A stretch of 64,000 nt of DNA from NCBI GenBank assembly GCA_036785325.1, contig JAXIVH010000132.1, positions 62,001 to 126,000 of the forward strand, written 5' to 3'. The notes beneath the pieces are model-generated. The model ran no database searches and was not told the origin of the DNA. It saw nothing but the letters and a program-made list of their open reading frames with translations. This document shows positions 62,796 through 64,000 of the stretch, in pieces (the stretch's first letter is position 1; each line of letters begins with the position of its first letter). This DNA comes from Urophycis tenuis. Taxonomy: Eukaryota > Chordata > Actinopteri > Gadiformes > Phycidae. The translations under genes were made by a program, and so were the position numbers.

Positions 62796-63496
62796 TGGCA
62801 GTGGAAAGAAAATAGCACACAAGTCATACCAAGTCACCTTTATTTTTCAGTGATAAACATTAATAAATAAACAGTATGGACATTGTATAAACAGTTGTAT
62901 AAAAAGTGTAAACGGTATGAACAGTGTTCTTATAAAAGATATCAATATCAATACTGATCACGTGTGTATTTTATATTTCCAGGTTATTTGTTGATGAGCC
63001 AGAGCCTGTGACTCCCACCAACCGGCCCGTTCAGCCCACTGCGTTGTCGTCCTCCACCCGGCCGAAGCCTCCTGCGCCCACCCGCCTCCAGCCGAGGCCT
63101 CCTGCTGCATCAGCCTGTGGCCCGCCCGCCCCCTGTGTCGGCAGCACCCATACCGCTGGTCCTCCCCGCACAGCCACAGGCCCCCTCCGTCCTGCTTCGT
63201 GGGCCATCCTGCAGCTGTCTCTGCAGTCATCGTGTGTCAAAACCATTCAAACTTGTATATGGTAACATTTCAAAATTACACCAGCATAAATGAGGACCTT
63301 GCAATAGGTTGTGTGTTACAGGACCCCCCTGGCATACAGCTGTATGTCTCTGTGAAGGTGGTTGTGAAGAACTGCATCCGGCTGAACAAGTACAAGTGCC
63401 GGCGAGGCAGCAACTCTCTCGAGGGGTTGCCCGCCCACCTGGTTAACGCCATCCCTTCACAGCGATATGGGATCATGCCGTTCCAAGTAAGTGATT

Positions 63497-63545
<49 letters not shown>

Positions 63546-63793
63546 GCGCGCGCATATATACACACACACACACACACACTTATATATACACACATATATA
63601 TATATATACTTAAATATAGCTGACCCTTTTTTTCCCCCTTCTCGGGGATTATGCTCCCAGTTTTGATCTCGGACGTCTGGTCACTTATAGCATATAATAA
63701 TATTCTATTACTGTTAAGCCAACTATGAATAATAAAACAGGCCAAAACATGTGTCCTTTATCATAGCTACACGTGTTACAAAAAAAACGCGTG
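62796..63793 (+). repeat. Composite insert, copy 18 (998 bp)
   Basis: Same site and deletion. It starts TGGCAGTGG where the other copies have TGGCTGTGG. Microsatellite 63500-63608 (109 bp) is of the older CACACTTATATATAC type and has a long GCGCGCGCGC core. Confidence 0.9.
62983..63486 (+). pseudogene. Captured exon, copy 18: second-half frame intact to the splice donor
   Basis: The second copy without the TGA: CGA (Arg) at 63403-63405, so RGSNSLEG reads through to the donor at 63487. CAG (Gln), TAT (Tyr) and TGCATCAGCC agree with copy 5, supporting these as ancestral. Private changes: GAC to TAC (Asp to Tyr) near 63277 and CAC to CCC (His to Pro) in GLPAHLVN near 63430. The second alters the His that follows SLEGL in the other copies. 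The frame A to B shift is present, as everywhere. No start codon is associated, so it is a fragment. Confidence 0.72.
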
Positions 63794-64000
63794 AATTGAA
63801 AAGTTGAAGGTATGTTTTTAGCTGCTGTGTAGACTTCAGTCAACCTGACGCAGTTTTGTCTGTGAGCAACCAAATTGCTCGGGGATGGGCTCCTTTTAAG
63901 CGGGGAAATCTAAGGTTCCCAACGGCGTATGGCAAGACTATATTGAGTCATGGGTCGTTGAAATACTAAGCTAATTAATTTCTGTTCTTTATTGAAAGAT
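63794..64000. repeat. Satellite block 18, cut by the window end
   Basis: Begins with the right-junction monomer (GCTGTGTAGAC here, then AAGGTTCCCAACGG) and stops inside the TTCTGTTCTTTATTGAAAG monomer. It shows that the composite array continues to the right. Confidence 0.93.

Overview
This window is eukaryotic satellite DNA, not a gene-dense region. It is built from a 214-bp head-to-tail tandem repeat, about 218 monomers in all. In the right two thirds, 18 copies of a roughly 1-kb insert carrying a splice-flanked exon fragment are embedded in the repeat. A vertebrate, most plausibly a teleost fish, is suggested by the eukaryotic splice signals, the long (AC)n/(AT)n microsatellites, the CpG-decay style of monomer variation, and a reading frame resembling a transposase-derived protein family common in fish. 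The species cannot be read from the sequence.

Layout. (1) 1-20754: an insert-free array of 97 monomers with no long open frame, organised into nested higher-order repeats. These include a 14-monomer duplication, a 6-monomer tandem duplication, a roughly 4.8-kb block duplicated about 8.5 kb away, and six monomers sharing a 10-bp deletion. (2) 20755-63793: 18 inserts, all on the + strand, all at the same monomer position and all replacing the same 17 bp of satellite. They are separated by blocks of exactly 3,4,3,3,8,8,8,3,8,7,7,14,14,7,7,6 and 10 monomers. (3) 63794-64000: the start of the next satellite block, cut by the window end.

Each insert has the same parts: 187 bp of intron-like AT-rich sequence with a good branch point and 3' splice site; a 504-bp exon; a perfect GTAAGT donor; a variable AC/GC/AT microsatellite (77-109 bp); and a constant 185-bp tail. 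Everything outside the microsatellite is 889 bp in every copy. The exon reads as a proline-rich segment in one frame and, in a second frame, as a segment with an RGSNSLEG motif. This implies an old frameshift shared by all copies. Sixteen copies also carry a CGA-to-TGA stop. Copies 5 and 18 do not, and they look ancestral. Copies 1-5 and 18 (outer) share microsatellite and exon states distinct from copies 6-17 (inner), so the inner copies appear to be a younger expansion.

No functional protein-coding gene, RNA gene, CRISPR array or complete transposon is supported. The interest lies in how a gene fragment entered a satellite once and was then amplified strictly in register with it. All block identities were judged by eye.
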